A stretch of DNA of 64,000 nucleotides, taken from positions 7,917,501 to 7,981,500 of the forward strand of contig NZ_CP012333.1 of NCBI RefSeq assembly GCF_001263205.1. The letters are read 5' to 3'. The DNA is from Labilithrix luteola (lineage in GTDB: Bacteria > Myxococcota_A > Polyangia > Polyangiales > Polyangiaceae). Below the pieces are notes generated by a model that saw nothing but the letters and a program-made list of their open reading frames with translations, was not told where the DNA came from and made no database searches. Positions 8,034 through 16,067 of this stretch are shown here, in pieces; positions within the stretch are counted from its first letter, which is position 1; every line of letters begins with the position of its first letter. The translations under genes were made by a program, and so were the position numbers.

Positions 8034-8385
8034 GCCCTCGCGACCGACGTGCCGTTCTCGGTGAAGAGCCAGGACGCCGACCATCCGTTCCATCTGGCGG
8101 TCTACATGAGCGGCTCGCAGACCTACAAAACGCGCGGCGACCCAGACTTCGTGAACCTGATTCCCGACGACCAGTTCCTCGACCACTACGTGTTCTTCGT
8201 CGATCACACGAAGGCCGGCAAGCCCGTCGCGACGCCGGCCGGCTCGTGCACGTATGGTCGTCACGAAGCGACGAGCGATGGCCCGTTCATGGTGTACGTG
8301 TGGGGCCTCGACGTCGACGCGAGCTATGGCTTTCCCGCCGGCGCGGGCAGCCGCCACGACCCCCTACAAGATCGAGGTGCGCTGA
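8034..8385 (+). pseudogene. C-terminal remnant of an IgGFc-binding-like surface protein
   Basis: Translation from just after the AraC stop reads like the end of the IgGFc-binding-domain proteins common in Myxococcota: DADHPFHLAVYMSGSQ, GDPDFVNLIPDDQF, YVFFVDHT, then FMVYVWGLDVDASYGFPAGAG. These proteins are usually several hundred residues long; only about 115 residues remain. Near 8355 the frame shifts: the +1 frame gives TTPYKIEVR and a stop at 8383-8385, which is the ending expected of the family, whereas the original frame runs on into nonsense. It lacks the N-terminus, signal peptide and a good start (only a GTG at 8049). I infer a decaying gene fragment. Confidence 0.7.
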
Positions 8386-8458
8386 CGCTCGCCGAAGGAG
8401 CGCCAGCGCTGGTGAGCGGACGGAAGCACGAGCTCGACGCTCGCGGCCGCTCGTCGGA

Positions 8459-9247
8459 TCACTTGGGGCAGCGTGCGATGTCGACGCGCTGCATGTGCAC
8501 GGGCGTCCGCGGCTTATCGTTGGAGTTCCGAGGAACCTCCGCGATCTTCTGAGCCGTCTCCACATCACACTTGCCGAAGACGTTGTAGTCGGCGGCGGGG
8601 CCGGTGCCGACCACGATGTAGAACTGGCTGCCGCTTGGCGCGGTGCCCGCGGCCATGGCGAGCGTTCCGAGCGGCTCGTCGACGTGATTCTCTTGCGGCA
8701 GATCGTAGCCGGGGCCGCCCGAGCCGGTGCCCTTCGGGTCGCCGCCTTGGATGACGAAGCCCGGGATGACACGGTGCCAGATGAGGCCGTCGTACAGACG
8801 ACCAACCTTCCACGTAGTGCCGTCCTTGTACGGACGAGTTCCGCGGGCAAGGCCCACGAAGTTGGCGACGGTGGCCGGTGCGTTGGCTTCGTCGAACGTG
8901 CAACGGATGGCGCCCTGCTCGGTGGTGATGAGCGCCGTCAGCGTGCCGCTCGACTCGGGGAAGCCGGCGAGTGCTTGCGCGAGGGTGAACTTGTCGGACC
9001 CGATCGGGTCCTCGGCGGAGTTCGGATCGAAGGTGACGGTCGCGGGACCGGGATCCTTCGTGCAGGCGGCGAGGGGATCAGGGGTGCCCGCGTCTTCGCC
9101 CGCGTCTTCGTCGGGGGTAGCCCCCGAATCGGCCGTCTCGCCCGCGTCCGGCGTCTGGGGACTGCCGTTGGTGGTCGAGTCCGAGGAGCTACAAGCGATG
9201 ACAAACGCGCTCGCAGCGAGCAACCAGCTTCCGTAGCGGACGATCAT
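8459..9247 (-). CDS. Peptidyl-prolyl cis-trans isomerase (cyclophilin), lipoprotein
   Basis: Protein-folding catalyst expected in the periplasm, tethered to a membrane. Residues 1-20 are a lipoprotein signal with lipobox FVIAC (Cys19). They are followed by an Asp/Gly/Thr-rich linker to about residue 60, then a cyclophilin domain from about 105 to the end: NFVGLARG, FHRV-type block GLIWHRVIPGFVIQGGDP, GSGGPGYDLPQE, and GSQFYIVVGTGP. The family FMIQGGD/SQFFI signatures are clearly matched. It reads away from the arylsulfatase gene across a 373-bp gap. The long acidic linker is typical of Myxococcota lipoproteins. Confidence 0.93.
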   Translation of the reverse strand: MIVRYGSWLLAASAFVIACSSSDSTTNGSPQTPDAGETADSGATPDEDAGEDAGTPDPLAACTKDPGPATVTFDPNSAEDPIGSDKFTLAQALAGFPESSGTLTALITTEQGAIRCTFDEANAPATVANFVGLARGTRPYKDGTTWKVGRLYDGLIWHRVIPGFVIQGGDPKGTGSGGPGYDLPQENHVDEPLGTLAMAAGTAPSGSQFYIVVGTGPAADYNVFGKCDVETAQKIAEVPRNSNDKPRTPVHMQRVDIARCPK

Positions 9248-9258
9248 GGGGCCCTGCC

Positions 9259-9358
9259 GTAGTCAGAAAGAAATGAAGCCAACGCTGGCGCCGGCCGGTG
9301 TCGTGCGGCACGCCCCAACAGTGCTGAATGCCGGTGACAGGCACTTCTTTCTAACTAT
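9259..9358. repeat. Imperfect inverted repeat pair, REP/MITE-like
   Basis: TAGTCAGAAAGAAATG (about 9259-9274) and its inverse CACTTCTTTCTAACTA (about 9343-9358) match at 14 of 16 positions with about 70 bp between them. The right arm continues inward as GGTGACAGGCAC, recalling extragenic REP-type motifs (GGTGTCAGGCAC) that are dispersed in many proteobacteria. The rest of the 9248-9620 gap shows no open frame with gene-like features. Confidence 0.45.
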
Positions 9359-9620
9359 TCGGCTGGAGGCCGGTCGATTTGTGACGAGACGTGGGCTCGC
9401 GGGTGACGGATGTAGGTCGAGCCTGGACGAGCCGTCGGCGCGCTCGAAGCATCGCGCGTGCGTCGAGTCGTGCGTCACGAAACGGAGCTCGTGCGCGCGT
9501 CGTGCCTCGCTCGCGCTCGGCCGGTGCGCTGAGTGACGGGCTCACCGCCGGCTTCGCAGCGGTCGCATCTCGTGAGTGTCGCAGCCCGCGCCGGTGCGCG
9601 CGTTGCACCGAGCCTCGGCC

Positions 9621-12098
9621 ATGAGCAAGAACGATCGCCCGGGTTCGAAAGGCTCTTCCGCATCCGGCAACGGACACGGTGGCAACGGCCATTCAGGCAA
9701 CGGACAGAGCGGCTCGTCCGGAAAGAAGCCTTCGGGCGTGTCGACCGCCCCGCCGAGGACCTATCTGATGGGCACGCCGTTCCCAGGGCGCATCGGGCGT
9801 ACGTACGACGTCTCGCAAGAGGCGTTTCCCGTGCCACCGTCCGCTCCCAAGGGCGCGCCGAACATCCTCTACATCGTGCTCGACGACGTGGGCTTCGGCT
9901 GGACGAGCACTTTCGGTGGCCTCATCGACACGCCGCACATCACACGACTCGCGGACAATGGTCTGCGCTACGTGAACTTCCACACGACGGCGCTCTGCTC
10001 ACCCACGCGCGCGTGCTTGCTCACGGGGCGTAATCATCACTCGGTCGGCATGGCGAACATCACCGAGCTCGCCACCGGATTCCCCGGCTACAACGGAATC
10101 CAGCCTCCGGACAAAGCCGCGATTGGCGCGATCCTCCATACGTACGGTTACAACACCTTCGCCGTCGGCAAATGGCACAACACGATGGGCGAGGAGATGA
10201 CGATCGCCGGCCCGTACGACCGCTGGCCGGATGGTCCGCTCTTCGGCTTCGACCAGTTCTACGGATTCATCGGCGGTGACAACAATCAGTGGTACCCGAA
10301 GCTCTATGCGGGACGCACCGCGATCGATCAGCCGAAGTTGCCCGAACAGGGATATCACCTCTCCGAAGATCTCGTCGATCAGACGATTTCGTTCATTGGC
10401 AATCAGCACGCACTCGAGCCGAGCAAACCCTGGTTGACGTTCCTGGCGTTCGGCGCCGGTCACTCGCCGCATCACGTCTTCAAGGAGTGGAGCGACAAGT
10501 ACAAAGGCAAGTTCGATATGGGCTGGGACAAGTACCGTGAGCAGACGCTCGAACGGCAAAAGAAGCTCGGTCTCGTCCCACCGTACACCGAGTTGCCGCC
10601 AATGCTCGAAGGCGTCCAGAAGTGGGATTCGCTGACCGCGGACCAGAAACGCCTCTATGCACGTATGGCCGAAGTCTATGCCGGGTTCGTGTCGCACGCG
10701 GACGCGCAGATCGGTCGTCTCCTCGAGTTCCTCGAAACGAGCGGAATGCTCGACGACACCTTGATCTTCGTCTTCATCGGCGACAACGGTTCGTCGGGCG
10801 AGGGAACCTTGCACGGCCTCTACAACGAGATGTCGCTCGTCACGACGCGGCAGGAGACCGAAAAGGAGGTGCTCGACCGCATCGACAATCTCGGACTCCC
10901 CGGCTCATACAACCACTATCCGATCGGCTGGGCGCTCGCGGGCGACACGCCGTTCCGCCTCTGCAAGCAGTACACGCACTTCGGCGGGACGCGAAATCCG
11001 CTCGTCGTCCACTGGCCGAAAGGCATCAAGGCCAAGGGCGAGCTCCGCACGCAGTTCCACCACGTCATCGACATCGTTCCCACCATCCTCGATGCGGTGG
11101 GCGTGAAGATGCCGGAGATGATCAACAGCGTCCAGCAGGCCCCCATGGAGGGCGTGCCGATGAACTATTCGTTCGACGACGTGAAGGCGCCGACGAACCA
11201 CCCCACGCAGTATTTCGAAATGCTCGGCAATCGCGCGATCGTCGACGGCAAATGGAAGGCCGTGACGTACCACGGGCGAAAGCCGTGGGAGAATCGCGCT
11301 GCCTGGGGATTCGACGAGGATCACTGGGAGCTCTACGACCTGGAGAAGGATCCCTCGGAGTGCCACGACCTCATGGCGGGCAGGGACGCATCGAATCTCA
11401 AAGACCCGATGGTGAAGAAGATGATCGAGCTCGTTGGCCTGTGGTGGGCCGAGGCCGGTCGTCACAACGTGCTTCCGCTCGACGATCGCTTCCAGGAGCG
11501 CGCGCTTGCTCGCAAGGGCCTCGTTGCCGACCGGTCGAAGTACACGTTCTTCCCCGGAACGGTCCGCGTGCACGGCAAGGCGGCGCCCAATACGATCAAC
11601 CGGTCGTGGTCGATGCGCGTCGAGGTCGAGATTCCACCGAAGGGAGCGAGCGGTCCCCTCGTGGTCATCGGCGGTGATACGAATGGCTGGTCGCTCTACC
11701 TCAAGGAGAGCGCGCCGACCTTCTGTTACAACCTCGCCGGAATGGACCTCACGTACATTCGTGGACAGAAGCTGCCGCCCGGCAAGCACGTCGTCGAGTA
11801 CGAGTTCCAGAAGACAGGCAAGGAGCCATTCGGTGCCGGGGGCATCGGGCGGATCCTCGTCGGCGGAAAGAAGGTTGCCGAAGGGAACATTCCCCAGACC
11901 ACGGCCTTCGATTACTCACTCGACGAGACGTTCGACATCGGCTGCGACAAGGGCTCGCCGGTGACCACCGAATATCCGCCCCTCGCCTCGTTCGACGGGA
12001 AGATCATCCGAGTCGATATGGACCTCAAGCCCGACTTCGCGACCGACGAGAAGCGCCATCACCAAGCCACGTTCACTCATGCGATCCTTCGCGAATGA
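9621..12098 (+). CDS. Arylsulfatase (type I, formylglycine-dependent sulfatase)
   Basis: Hydrolyses sulfate esters. The 825-residue protein has a Gly/Asn/Ser-rich N-terminus (to about 40) without an obvious signal peptide, then the alkaline-phosphatase-like sulfatase core: NILYIVLDDVGFGW with the metal-binding DD near 90, and the modification signature CSPTRACLLTGR with Cys126 as the residue expected to become formylglycine. VGKWH, FGAGHSPHH and FIGDNGSSGEG follow. The large size with a C-terminal beta-rich domain (about 640-825) matches the 780-residue-class arylsulfatases of soil bacteria. ATG 9621 is chosen over 9576 because it opens the conserved-looking part. A formylglycine-generating-enzyme-like gene lies at 28394 in this window. 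Confidence 0.95.
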   Translation: MSKNDRPGSKGSSASGNGHGGNGHSGNGQSGSSGKKPSGVSTAPPRTYLMGTPFPGRIGRTYDVSQEAFPVPPSAPKGAPNILYIVLDDVGFGWTSTFGGLIDTPHITRLADNGLRYVNFHTTALCSPTRACLLTGRNHHSVGMANITELATGFPGYNGIQPPDKAAIGAILHTYGYNTFAVGKWHNTMGEEMTIAGPYDRWPDGPLFGFDQFYGFIGGDNNQWYPKLYAGRTAIDQPKLPEQGYHLSEDLVDQTISFIGNQHALEPSKPWLTFLAFGAGHSPHHVFKEWSDKYKGKFDMGWDKYREQTLERQKKLGLVPPYTELPPMLEGVQKWDSLTADQKRLYARMAEVYAGFVSHADAQIGRLLEFLETSGMLDDTLIFVFIGDNGSSGEGTLHGLYNEMSLVTTRQETEKEVLDRIDNLGLPGSYNHYPIGWALAGDTPFRLCKQYTHFGGTRNPLVVHWPKGIKAKGELRTQFHHVIDIVPTILDAVGVKMPEMINSVQQAPMEGVPMNYSFDDVKAPTNHPTQYFEMLGNRAIVDGKWKAVTYHGRKPWENRAAWGFDEDHWELYDLEKDPSECHDLMAGRDASNLKDPMVKKMIELVGLWWAEAGRHNVLPLDDRFQERALARKGLVADRSKYTFFPGTVRVHGKAAPNTINRSWSMRVEVEIPPKGASGPLVVIGGDTNGWSLYLKESAPTFCYNLAGMDLTYIRGQKLPPGKHVVEYEFQKTGKEPFGAGGIGRILVGGKKVAEGNIPQTTAFDYSLDETFDIGCDKGSPVTTEYPPLASFDGKIIRVDMDLKPDFATDEKRHHQATFTHAILRE

Positions 12099-12185
12099 CG
12101 CGTTGAACGAAGAGACATCCGTGGGCGCGCGGCAGTTCGACCGAGAGGCTCGAGCTGTCGCGCGCGTTCGTCTCTGCGGAGACGA

Positions 12186-13208
12186 TCACTCCTCGTCGGG
12201 AACGCCGCCGCCGGCGCGGGCCACGTCTTCCTGTTTGATCTTGTCGGCGTTGAACTTGGCGGCGCGGTCGCGCATGGTCGTGAGGACCTTCTCGGCAGAA
12301 GGTAGCTCGCCCTGAATCCAGCGCAGCGGATTGATGCGCGCGACGACGAACGAACGCAGGTAGGGGCTGACGAGGCCCTTTTCGCGCAGCTTCGCGACGG
12401 CGGCACTCACGTTCGCTTCGACCTCGAGGGTCAACTTGGCGAGCTTCTCGTGCTCGGCGATGGCGTCCTCGATCGGCTCCTCGCTGAAGCGCTCGACGCG
12501 TCGCAAGACCGGGTGATAAGCGCCGCCCGCGAAGCGCGCGTTCTGCTCGTAGCAAACGCCAAGCGTCACGAGCGCAGGGTCTTCGAGGTAGAACGCAAAG
12601 CCGGATTCCGCGCGACTCCCGTCTTCCTCGAGCAAGCCGCGATAGATGCGAATGACTTCGAGCGAACGCTCCTTGAGGTTGTGAGCCTTCTCGGTGTTGA
12701 GCGCGAGGATCTGCCAGGCGACCTCGCGCGTCGGAACGAGGAGCACCGTGATCGCCTTGGCGCCGAGGCGGCGCATGGCCTCGAGGCGGTGGCGTCCGTT
12801 CGGAGTCCAGAAGCCACCCTTGTTTTCCGGCGCAGTGATGGCGACGATCGGGTCGAGGAAGCGACCGGTCTTTTCGATCACCTCGGCGAGTCGCTTGTGA
12901 TGCGTCTCGCTCAGGTCGCGCTGGAAGGGAGTCGGTTCGACCTTGTCGATGGGCACGACCGCGAAGAGGTGAGGGTGGCCACCGAGTGGGTCGCGATAGC
13001 GACCGAGCACCGCTCCACCGGTCTTCGTCACCACGCGCTCGAGCTCGGCAAGCGCGGGCTCGGGCGAGTCGATGACGCAATCGAGCGGTGCGAGCCCAGC
13101 CGACGCGGCCGCCTTCTTCTTCGGCGTCTTGCGACGCGCCGGAGCTCGAGGCGTGCGTGACGAACCTGCGCCTGACGTTTTGGATGCCGCGCGCTTTTTG
13201 GTGGCCAT
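12186..13208 (-). CDS. Orphan ParB-like nuclease-domain protein
   Basis: 340 residues. A Lys/Arg/Ala-rich basic tail (residues 1-38) precedes a ParB/Srx-type domain around 85-165: VVPIDKVEPTPFQRDLSETHHKRLAEVIEKTGRFLDPIVAI, then the PNGRHRLEAMRRLGAKAITVLL box where the family has a D/NGxHR motif. The C-terminal 170 residues are helical with AFYLEDPALVTLGVCYEQ and ARINPLRW. The usual chromosomal ParB helix-turn-helix is not obvious and no parA is adjacent, so this is unlikely to be the segregation ParB. A basic-tail nucleoid or CTP-switch-like protein is possible. Function unknown. Confidence 0.75.
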   Translation of the reverse strand: MATKKRAASKTSGAGSSRTPRAPARRKTPKKKAAASAGLAPLDCVIDSPEPALAELERVVTKTGGAVLGRYRDPLGGHPHLFAVVPIDKVEPTPFQRDLSETHHKRLAEVIEKTGRFLDPIVAITAPENKGGFWTPNGRHRLEAMRRLGAKAITVLLVPTREVAWQILALNTEKAHNLKERSLEVIRIYRGLLEEDGSRAESGFAFYLEDPALVTLGVCYEQNARFAGGAYHPVLRRVERFSEEPIEDAIAEHEKLAKLTLEVEANVSAAVAKLREKGLVSPYLRSFVVARINPLRWIQGELPSAEKVLTTMRDRAAKFNADKIKQEDVARAGGGVPDEE

Positions 13209-13311
13209 GGGCCAGTCGTATCACGTCGTTTACGAATCTTTACGGCTCACACGCGCGACGTTGGTGCCTCTCGTCGGCATCTTTTCCCGTGACCAACGAG
13301 GAGAAGAACCG

Positions 13312-13953
13312 ATGGCGTTCTGTTCGATTGCATTGGCATTGGGCATCGTGGGCGTGATGGCAACGGTGCGTGGCCTGGTTTGGCGTCACCGCGTGCGTCA
13401 CTTCGGCCCGTTCGCGTTCGGCGGAGGTCCGTTCGCCTATGGCGGCCCGTGCGGCGCTGGTGCTCATGAGTTCGGTGGCCCCTGGGGGCAAGGCGGTTGG
13501 GGCGGAGGACACGAAGGCGGTTGGTACGGCCATCGCCACGGTCACCACGGGTTCCGTCCATTCGGAGGATTCGGGCGATCGTTCTGGCTGCGTGGGATTC
13601 TCTCGCGCCTCGATACGACGCCGGGACAGGAGAAGGAGATCCGCGCCGCGCTCGACGATCTGAAGAACGTCGGACGCGAAGCCAAAGACGAGCTGCATGC
13701 CTCGCGGGAAGCGGCGTCGCGCGCCGTCGAGTCGGAGACCTTCGACGAGATCGCGATGGGCGAGGCGACCGTGAAGTTCGATGCGGCGACGGCCAAAGCC
13801 AAAGACGCATTCGAAACTGCACTACGACGCATTCATGCGACGCTCGATGCGCGTCAGCGCGAGCAGTTCGCGACGCTCATTGCACAGGGGCCGCGCGCTT
13901 TCCGAGGATGGAATGGTCCGCCCTCGGGCCCGTATCGCGATCGCGGTCGCTGA
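13312..13953 (+). CDS. Spy/CpxP-like (LTXXQ-family) periplasmic sensor-type protein
   Basis: 213 residues. A hydrophobic N-terminus (about 1-18) forms a membrane anchor or signal; residues 30-80 are extremely rich in Gly, His, Phe and Trp; the rest is helical with the two half-repeats of the Spy/CnrR/ZraP fold: LDTTPGQEKEIRAALDDLKN near 97 and LDARQREQFATLIAQG near 180, both resembling the LTxxQ motif. The His/Gly-rich segment suggests metal binding. GAGGAGAAG lies 6-14 bp before the ATG at 13312, which fixes this start over longer in-frame alternatives. Probable role: periplasmic metal or envelope-stress protection. Confidence 0.8.
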   Translation: MAFCSIALALGIVGVMATVRGLVWRHRVRHFGPFAFGGGPFAYGGPCGAGAHEFGGPWGQGGWGGGHEGGWYGHRHGHHGFRPFGGFGRSFWLRGILSRLDTTPGQEKEIRAALDDLKNVGREAKDELHASREAASRAVESETFDEIAMGEATVKFDAATAKAKDAFETALRRIHATLDARQREQFATLIAQGPRAFRGWNGPPSGPYRDRGR

Positions 13954-13960
13954 ATCGACT

Positions 13961-14749
13961 CTAGAACCCGAGCTTCGACGGCGCTTCGGGGTCGAGTGAG
14001 GCGACGCGCCGTGCGAGCTCGCGCATCTTGGAGGCGAGCACCGGATCGCTTCCGAGGCGGGCCCGCACGACGTCGCCGCGCGCGACGGCGAACGCGAAGG
14101 TCTCGGCCTTGTCTTCCTCGGCGCCGCTGGTTGCATAGGCCGAAACGAAGCCGGCGAGGTCGGTGGGGCGAGCCGCCCAGGTGGAGCGCAGCGTTCGCCC
14201 CCCGGCGCCGTACGCGAAGCCTTCGCGGTTGAGCGACTCCCAGCTCGGATCCGGCGCGAGCTTCCCGTCGTCGGCCAGGTCGGCGAAGTGAAAGATCTCG
14301 TGGTGGATGGCGCGGACCAGATCGATCTCCGCGCCATGCACGTCGAGCAGCATGAGGCCGCCGACGTTGGGGAGCGAAGGGATCGGATTGTCGCCTTCGA
14401 GCAGGGTGCTCACGAGCACGACGCCGCGAAGGCGAACGGCATGGAGGAAGTTCTTCGGATAGCGCGCAAGCTCGCGGGCGAGTACGCGCCGCGCCGTGCC
14501 GAGCGCCTCCTTCGGTGGAGGCTCGCCATGAACGGGACCGTTGCCGAGGGCGAGCTCGAAGCGCTGGGTGGCTTCGAGGGCCATCACGCCGTTCTCGTCG
14601 CCCGCGCGCACGAACCCCACGCGCTCCGCGTCGCTCGGGAGGTCCGAGGAATCGGTCGTCGCTGCCGGTGCAGACTTGGCGGCGATCCCCACGCCACTCA
14701 CGAACGCCATCGCGATGACGACGAAGATTGCCGAGGGGGAAACGCGCAT
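13961..14749 (-). CDS. Predicted exported zinc metallopeptidase (HExxH type)
   Basis: 262 residues with an N-terminal signal peptide (about 1-28). The motif HHEIFHFADL near 150 supplies HExxH zinc ligands, and AEEDKAETFAFAV near 212 supplies a likely downstream Glu, the gluzincin arrangement also seen in ATLF/Mx-type putative metallopeptidases. GFVSAYATSGAEEDKAE resembles the ends of such domains in other bacteria. The gene is convergent with the Spy-like gene (7-bp gap). The substrate is unknown; it is small for a secreted protease and may act on cell-wall or self proteins. Confidence 0.7.
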   Translation of the reverse strand: MRVSPSAIFVVIAMAFVSGVGIAAKSAPAATTDSSDLPSDAERVGFVRAGDENGVMALEATQRFELALGNGPVHGEPPPKEALGTARRVLARELARYPKNFLHAVRLRGVVLVSTLLEGDNPIPSLPNVGGLMLLDVHGAEIDLVRAIHHEIFHFADLADDGKLAPDPSWESLNREGFAYGAGGRTLRSTWAARPTDLAGFVSAYATSGAEEDKAETFAFAVARGDVVRARLGSDPVLASKMRELARRVASLDPEAPSKLGF

Positions 14750-14795
14750 CGGCGCTCAGTCTAGCGCGCCCGGGCGCTCGCGGCACGGCGGCGTT

Positions 14796-15623
14796 TCAAC
14801 GCGTGGCCGCAACCACCGGCGGCGCCGCCGTGAGCGAATGATCGCGTTCGATCCCCAGCCGCGCCGCGACGCCGTCACGGTAGCGCTGCCAGCGAGCGAG
14901 GGCGTCCATGCACGTCTCGACCACGATCTTCGCGATGGTCTCGTCCTTCGTGTGATCGAGGACGATGCGCCAAGCGTCGCCCCGGTGCCCACCTTCGACG
15001 TCGCCGTGCGCGCGAACGAGCTGCATCGCCGACGGCGGACAGCCGTAATGGACGACGAGCGCATGATGTTTCACGGCGTCTTCGCCGCGGCGGCGCACGT
15101 AGCTTCCTTCGAGTTCCGCGCGCTCGTTCACGCTGCCTTCGACGAAGATGGTGAGGAGCGCCACGGCCGCTTGCCACGGCGACTCGACCGAGCGTGCGCG
15201 GAGCCACTGCTTGTAGCTCGCGGCTGCTTCGTGCAGGTCGCGATCGAGTGCGCTTTCCTCGAAGTCGTCTCGCGAGAAACCGAGCCCCTCCATCATGCGG
15301 AGGAACAGTTCCGGATGCGGTGCGCTCTTCGAGAGGCCACCGGTTTGCTCCTCGTAGAGGTTCTCCGCGAGCGCTCGCCGTACGTCCGGCAGATCGGGGA
15401 CCTGGCCAAGTGCGCGCGCGAGGAGCACGGGGAAGTCCCGAACGTACGTCGCGTATTCGTGTTGGAAGTGGACGAGGAGCTGCTTGCGCGTCAGGCCGGG
15501 ACGCGTCAGGGCCGGGTAGGCCCAGTGGTGCTTCTGGTCCATGATCGCGAGCAGGCGCTGAACAGTCGGATGCGTGAGCGGGATCACGTCGCGATCGTGA
15601 CACTCCCGATGGGCTTCGGCCAA
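14796..15623 (-). CDS. Haem-oxygenase-fold iron-containing redox enzyme (TENA/PqqC-like)
   Basis: 275-residue, all-helical protein of the haem-oxygenase-like di-iron/TENA superfamily. Typical parts are FQHEYATYVRDFPVLLARAL near 55, NLYEEQTGG near 88 with candidate metal Glu/His ligands, and HALVVHYGCPP then HGDVEGGHRGDAWRIV near 190-215, whose His/Asp/Glu residues fit a metal-binding helix. The substrate is not predictable. The start is uncertain: a TTG at 15623 follows GGAGGA by only 2 nt, while a GTG at 15587 would remove 12 residues. It may share a transcript with the downstream metallopeptidase (46-bp gap). Confidence 0.75.
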   Translation of the reverse strand: MAEAHRECHDRDVIPLTHPTVQRLLAIMDQKHHWAYPALTRPGLTRKQLLVHFQHEYATYVRDFPVLLARALGQVPDLPDVRRALAENLYEEQTGGLSKSAPHPELFLRMMEGLGFSRDDFEESALDRDLHEAAASYKQWLRARSVESPWQAAVALLTIFVEGSVNERAELEGSYVRRRGEDAVKHHALVVHYGCPPSAMQLVRAHGDVEGGHRGDAWRIVLDHTKDETIAKIVVETCMDALARWQRYRDGVAARLGIERDHSLTAAPPVVAATR

Positions 15624-15716
15624 ATCCTCCGGTCAGGTCTCGATGGCCGTCTTGATCGACCAGCGCGGCCGCGGCACGAGACGCCTGTGGCATTCGAACC
15701 GCGCTATGGTGCGCGC

Positions 15717-16052
15717 ATGACGAAGCGATCCCGCACCGAACGGCGCGAAGCGGCCCGCGACGCCGCGAAGTTGGCGAAGGCGCGCATGCGTCTCGCCGCG
15801 CTGGAAGCGGGCGGAAGCGCCGAGCGTCCCATCGAGGTCACGAGCGCGTCCATCGTCGAGCCTCATGCCTCGAGCTTGCCTTGTCCGGCGTGTGGCGCGC
15901 CCGGTGTGCGCGTCGAGGAGCACGTTGCCGTGACGGTGCCCGGTGACGCGGGAGAGGAGCCGCGACGCCTTCGTGTTGCGCGTGTCGTGTGCCCGCGTTG
16001 TGGCACACGTCGCGACGTCTTCTTCCGTATCGGAACCACGCTGCCTAGCTGA
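15717..16052 (+). CDS. Small zinc-ribbon protein
   Basis: 111 residues, basic and Ala/Arg-rich at the N-terminus (a probable helix at 1-32), with paired cysteines CPAC near 56 and CPRC near 92 that should form one zinc ribbon. The protein ends VFFRIGTTLPS. It is transcribed divergently from the haem-oxygenase-fold gene across a 93-bp gap and converges on the kinase-fold lipoprotein gene. No specific function can be assigned. Confidence 0.7.
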   Translation: MTKRSRTERREAARDAAKLAKARMRLAALEAGGSAERPIEVTSASIVEPHASSLPCPACGAPGVRVEEHVAVTVPGDAGEEPRRLRVARVVCPRCGTRRDVFFRIGTTLPS

Positions 16053-16067
16053 GCGCTGCGCCCCGAC

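Noticed and set aside
12186..13208. Chromosome-partitioning ParB with parS nearby
   Set aside because: No parA, no central HTH and no inverted-repeat parS-like cluster were found around it.
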